DNA of 60,763 nucleotides from Collinsella aerofaciens (lineage in GTDB: Bacteria > Actinomycetota > Coriobacteriia > Coriobacteriales > Coriobacteriaceae): positions 1 through 60,763 of the forward strand of contig JAPJOH010000014.1 of NCBI GenBank assembly GCA_030826265.1, in the 5' to 3' direction. Positions 59,032 to 60,763 of this stretch are shown piece by piece. Both the position numbers and the translations under genes were made by a program. Position 1 is the first letter of the stretch, and every line of letters begins with the position of its first letter. The notes beneath the pieces are model-generated. The model was not told where the DNA came from. It saw only the letters and a program-made list of their open reading frames with translations, and ran no database searches.

Positions 59032-59179
59032 GTCAGCGAAAACCCGCCAGAGCGAGCAAGGTGCCTTGAAACGAGGCGGCATCGATCTTTTGATCATGCC
59101 GCCGAAGTTGAAAGGCAGATTGCCGCCCTGGCGGGTTTGCAGCGTCGAGCCGTTACGCGGTTTGGTAAAACCGCGTAAC
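59032..59179 (+). ncRNA. Structured intergenic element E3 (putative RNA)
   Basis: P1 AACCCGCCAG/CTGGCGGGTT, loop GAGCAAGG, P2 TGCCTT/AAGGCA (TGACGT/ACGTCA in E1 and E2), GAAACGAGG opposite CGAAGTTGA, P3 GGCGGCAT-GATC-type hairpin with TTTT loop, then GCAGCGTCGAGCC and GTTACGCGG...CCGCGTAAC. Its last base overlaps the stop codon of the convergent DAHP synthase gene. Confidence 0.65.
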
Positions 59180-60210
59180 TAAATACGTTCCGCGATTTCG
59201 TGGATGAGGTAGTCGGTCTTTTCCCAGCCCAGGCACGGGTCGGTGATCGACTTGCCAAAGACACCGCCGTCGACCGGCTGGTTGCCGTCCTCCAGGTAGG
59301 ACTCGATCATAAAGCCCTTGACCAGCTTGGAGATGGACTCGTTGCGGCGGCAGCTGTCGAGTACCTCCTTGCAAATGCGATACTGCTCCAGCGGACGCTT
59401 GCCCGAGTTGTCGTGGTTGCAGTCGATGACCGCCGCCGGATTGGCATAGCCGGCGTGCTCGGTATAGCGCTCGGCCAGACGTTCCAGGTGTTCGTAGTGG
59501 TAGTTGGGGTAGGTGCGCCCATCGAGACCGATGTAGCCACGCATAACGGCGTGCGCGAGCGGATTGCCGTCGCACTCGACCTCCCAGTTGCGGAAGATGA
59601 AGCTCTGGTGCGCCTGGGCGGCGTAAATGGAGTTGAGCATAACGGTGGTAGAGCCGGCAGTGGGATTCTTCATGCCGACGGGTACCGAAATGCCGCTCGA
59701 CACCAGGCGATGCTCCTGGTTTTCGACCGAGCGTGCGCCCACGGCAACATAGCTCAGCAGGTCAACGAGGTATTGGTAGTTGGACGGATAGAGCATCTCG
59801 TCGGCGGTGAAGAAGCCCGTTTCCTCAATAACGCGCAGGTGCATATGGCGGATGGCCTTGACGCCCTCGAGCAGGTCGTCGGGAGCCTCGGGGTTGGGGT
59901 TGTGCAGAAGACCCTTGTAGCCGGTGCCCTTGGTGCGCGGCTTATTGGTGTAGACGCGCGGAATGATGATGAGCTTGTCCTTGACCTCTTCGGCGGTCTT
60001 GGCCAGTCGGTTCATATACTCGAGCACCGAATCCTCGCGGTCGGCAGAGCACGGGCCGATGATGAGCACCTTACGTGCGTCCTCGCCGGTAAAGACTTTG
60101 GCGACCTCGGCGTCAAATGCCTGCTTTTTGGCGGTAAGCTCGGCAGAAAGTGGCATTTCCTCGCGGATCTCCATGGGGATCGGCAGCCTGCGTTTGAATT
60201 CCATGGCCAT
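59179..60210 (-). CDS. aroF: 3-deoxy-7-phosphoheptulonate synthase (DAHP synthase, class I)
   Basis: First enzyme of the shikimate pathway, joining PEP and erythrose-4-P. 343 residues of the AroFGH type: VLIIGPCSADREDSVLEYMNRL (about 50-70), IIPRVYTNKPRTKGTGYKGL (about 79), SYVAVGARSVENQEHRLVSSG (about 152), GMKNPTAGSTTVMLNSI (about 178) and DCNHDNSGKRPLEQ (about 263), each carrying known metal or phosphate ligands. The start follows GAGGAG. It stands alone, convergent to aguA, with no other aromatic gene in the window; which amino acid inhibits it cannot be told. Confidence 0.93.
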   Translation of the reverse strand: MAMEFKRRLPIPMEIREEMPLSAELTAKKQAFDAEVAKVFTGEDARKVLIIGPCSADREDSVLEYMNRLAKTAEEVKDKLIIIPRVYTNKPRTKGTGYKGLLHNPNPEAPDDLLEGVKAIRHMHLRVIEETGFFTADEMLYPSNYQYLVDLLSYVAVGARSVENQEHRLVSSGISVPVGMKNPTAGSTTVMLNSIYAAQAHQSFIFRNWEVECDGNPLAHAVMRGYIGLDGRTYPNYHYEHLERLAERYTEHAGYANPAAVIDCNHDNSGKRPLEQYRICKEVLDSCRRNESISKLVKGFMIESYLEDGNQPVDGGVFGKSITDPCLGWEKTDYLIHEIAERI

Positions 60211-60309
60211 AGGGGTCTCCTCAATCTATAGAAAGAGCAATAAGCGTATTGTCGAATGCTCGGCATTATCCGCTGTCGCACGCTAAAGTGCAAGCCCTTG
60301 CCACCCCGA

Positions 60310-60349
60310 AACCTGCCAAAAGGGACAGGTTTATTTTGGCAGGTTTTAT
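60310..60349. terminator. Hairpin with GGGACAGG loop upstream of DAHP synthase
   Basis: AACCTGCCAAAA / TTTTGGCAGGTT perfect 12-bp stem around GGGACAGGTTTA, followed by TTATA on the plus strand. It resembles the terminator at 47124 in having GGGGACAG-type loop bases. No plus-strand gene precedes it, so it may be an antisense or read-through barrier. Confidence 0.5.
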
Positions 60350-60428
60350 ATGGGGGAACGTCGGCGGATACCGGGAGGGAGTGGCGTCGCGCGGGACCCT
60401 AAGGCTATTGTCGGTTCCCCAGGAAACA

Positions 60429-60665
60429 CCCTGTGGGCAAAAAATGCCAAATATGAGTACGGTTGCTATCTTAGTATCATATTGCCTTCGCAAAATAATA
60501 GACATAACAGCAAAATATGTTCATTAACGCAAACACATATAAGTCCGCTATAGGGCTGTTTGATCAATTTAGGGACGCGTGCAAGCCGTGAAAACGGCAT
60601 TTGGGGCTGTTTTGGCTGTTACTAAAAGGGTAACAGTACTCATATTTGCCATTTTTTGCCCACGG
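60429..60665. mobile_element. MITE-like element bounded by 36-38-bp inverted repeats
   Basis: CCTGTGGGCAAAAAATGCCA... (60429-60466) recurs in inverse at 60630-60665 with about four mismatches. The AT-rich 163-base core has no supported gene. GC content is well below the rest of the window. No transposase and no clear target duplication are visible, so the label is tentative. Confidence 0.5.
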
Positions 60666-60763
60666 GGCCTCGAAGGGGCTGTCAATCAGGTCCCAGGGGA
60701 GGCGGTTTGGGTAGCGCGCAGAGATGTGGTGTAAGAGGCGGGGCATGCCCCGCCTCTTCCCTT

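Overview
The window reads as chromosome of a high-GC, Gram-positive gut anaerobe, most likely Collinsella or a close coriobacterial relative. This is inferred from GC-rich codon use, strong AGGAGG-type ribosome binding sites, the large number of phosphotransferase (PTS) sugar systems and a Firmicutes-type GalT. No rRNA or marker gene is present to settle the genus.

From 0.2 to 49 kb the region is a supercluster for galactosides and amino sugars. The left part (0.2-17 kb) has a GlcNAc-type PTS EIICB (interrupted by an in-frame TAG), a HutC-type GntR regulator, nagA, a YhcH-family gene and a tRNA-Thr. Next comes a lacto-N-biose/galactosamine-type locus: GH35 beta-galactosidase, mannose-family PTS IIB-IIC-IID, a TPR-like protein, IIA, a second GntR, agaS and a second nagA. 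A flavodoxin, a LacX-type epimerase, lacC and a decayed copy of nagA-yhcH-tRNA-Thr follow. An orphan EIIB (phospho-His replaced by Cys), galM and a DeoR regulator lie at 17-20 kb.

The middle part (20-41 kb) holds a third GntR with a TIM-barrel gene and a lactose-family EIICB, a 3' fragment of the DeoR gene, and an AlbA_2/ATPase regulator. Two parallel lacE-lacG operons each face their own LacI regulator. They are followed by a single lacF (EIIA), a membrane protein, lacA-lacB, and a second lacX-lacC pair. The right part (41-49 kb) has galK-galT, a third LacI, a flavodiiron protein, an AgaR-like DeoR regulator and a class II ketose-bisphosphate aldolase. Together these genes can take lactose or galactosyl-HexNAc to Gal-6-P (PTS, LacG), tagatose-6-P (LacAB or AgaS), tagatose-1,6-bisphosphate (LacC) and triose phosphates (class II aldolase instead of LacD). 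Free galactose goes through GalM, GalK and GalT. GlcNAc-6-P goes through NagA.

From 49 to 60.7 kb the content is general: a HAD phosphatase, an AraC regulator, a Nudix-Vsr fusion, a BceAB-type ABC transporter, an agmatine/putrescine antiporter with agmatine deiminase, and DAHP synthase.

The intergenic DNA is unusually rich in structure. There are three related arrays of about 55-bp palindromic units (20.0, 26.3, 31.2 kb). Four copies of a structured element show compensatory base changes in its stems (41.3, 55.7, 58.9, 59.1 kb). There is a 151-bp nested perfect inverted repeat (49.2 kb), a 36-38-bp inverted repeat pair enclosing an AT-rich core (60.4-60.7 kb), and regulator-specific palindromes in front of most sugar operons.
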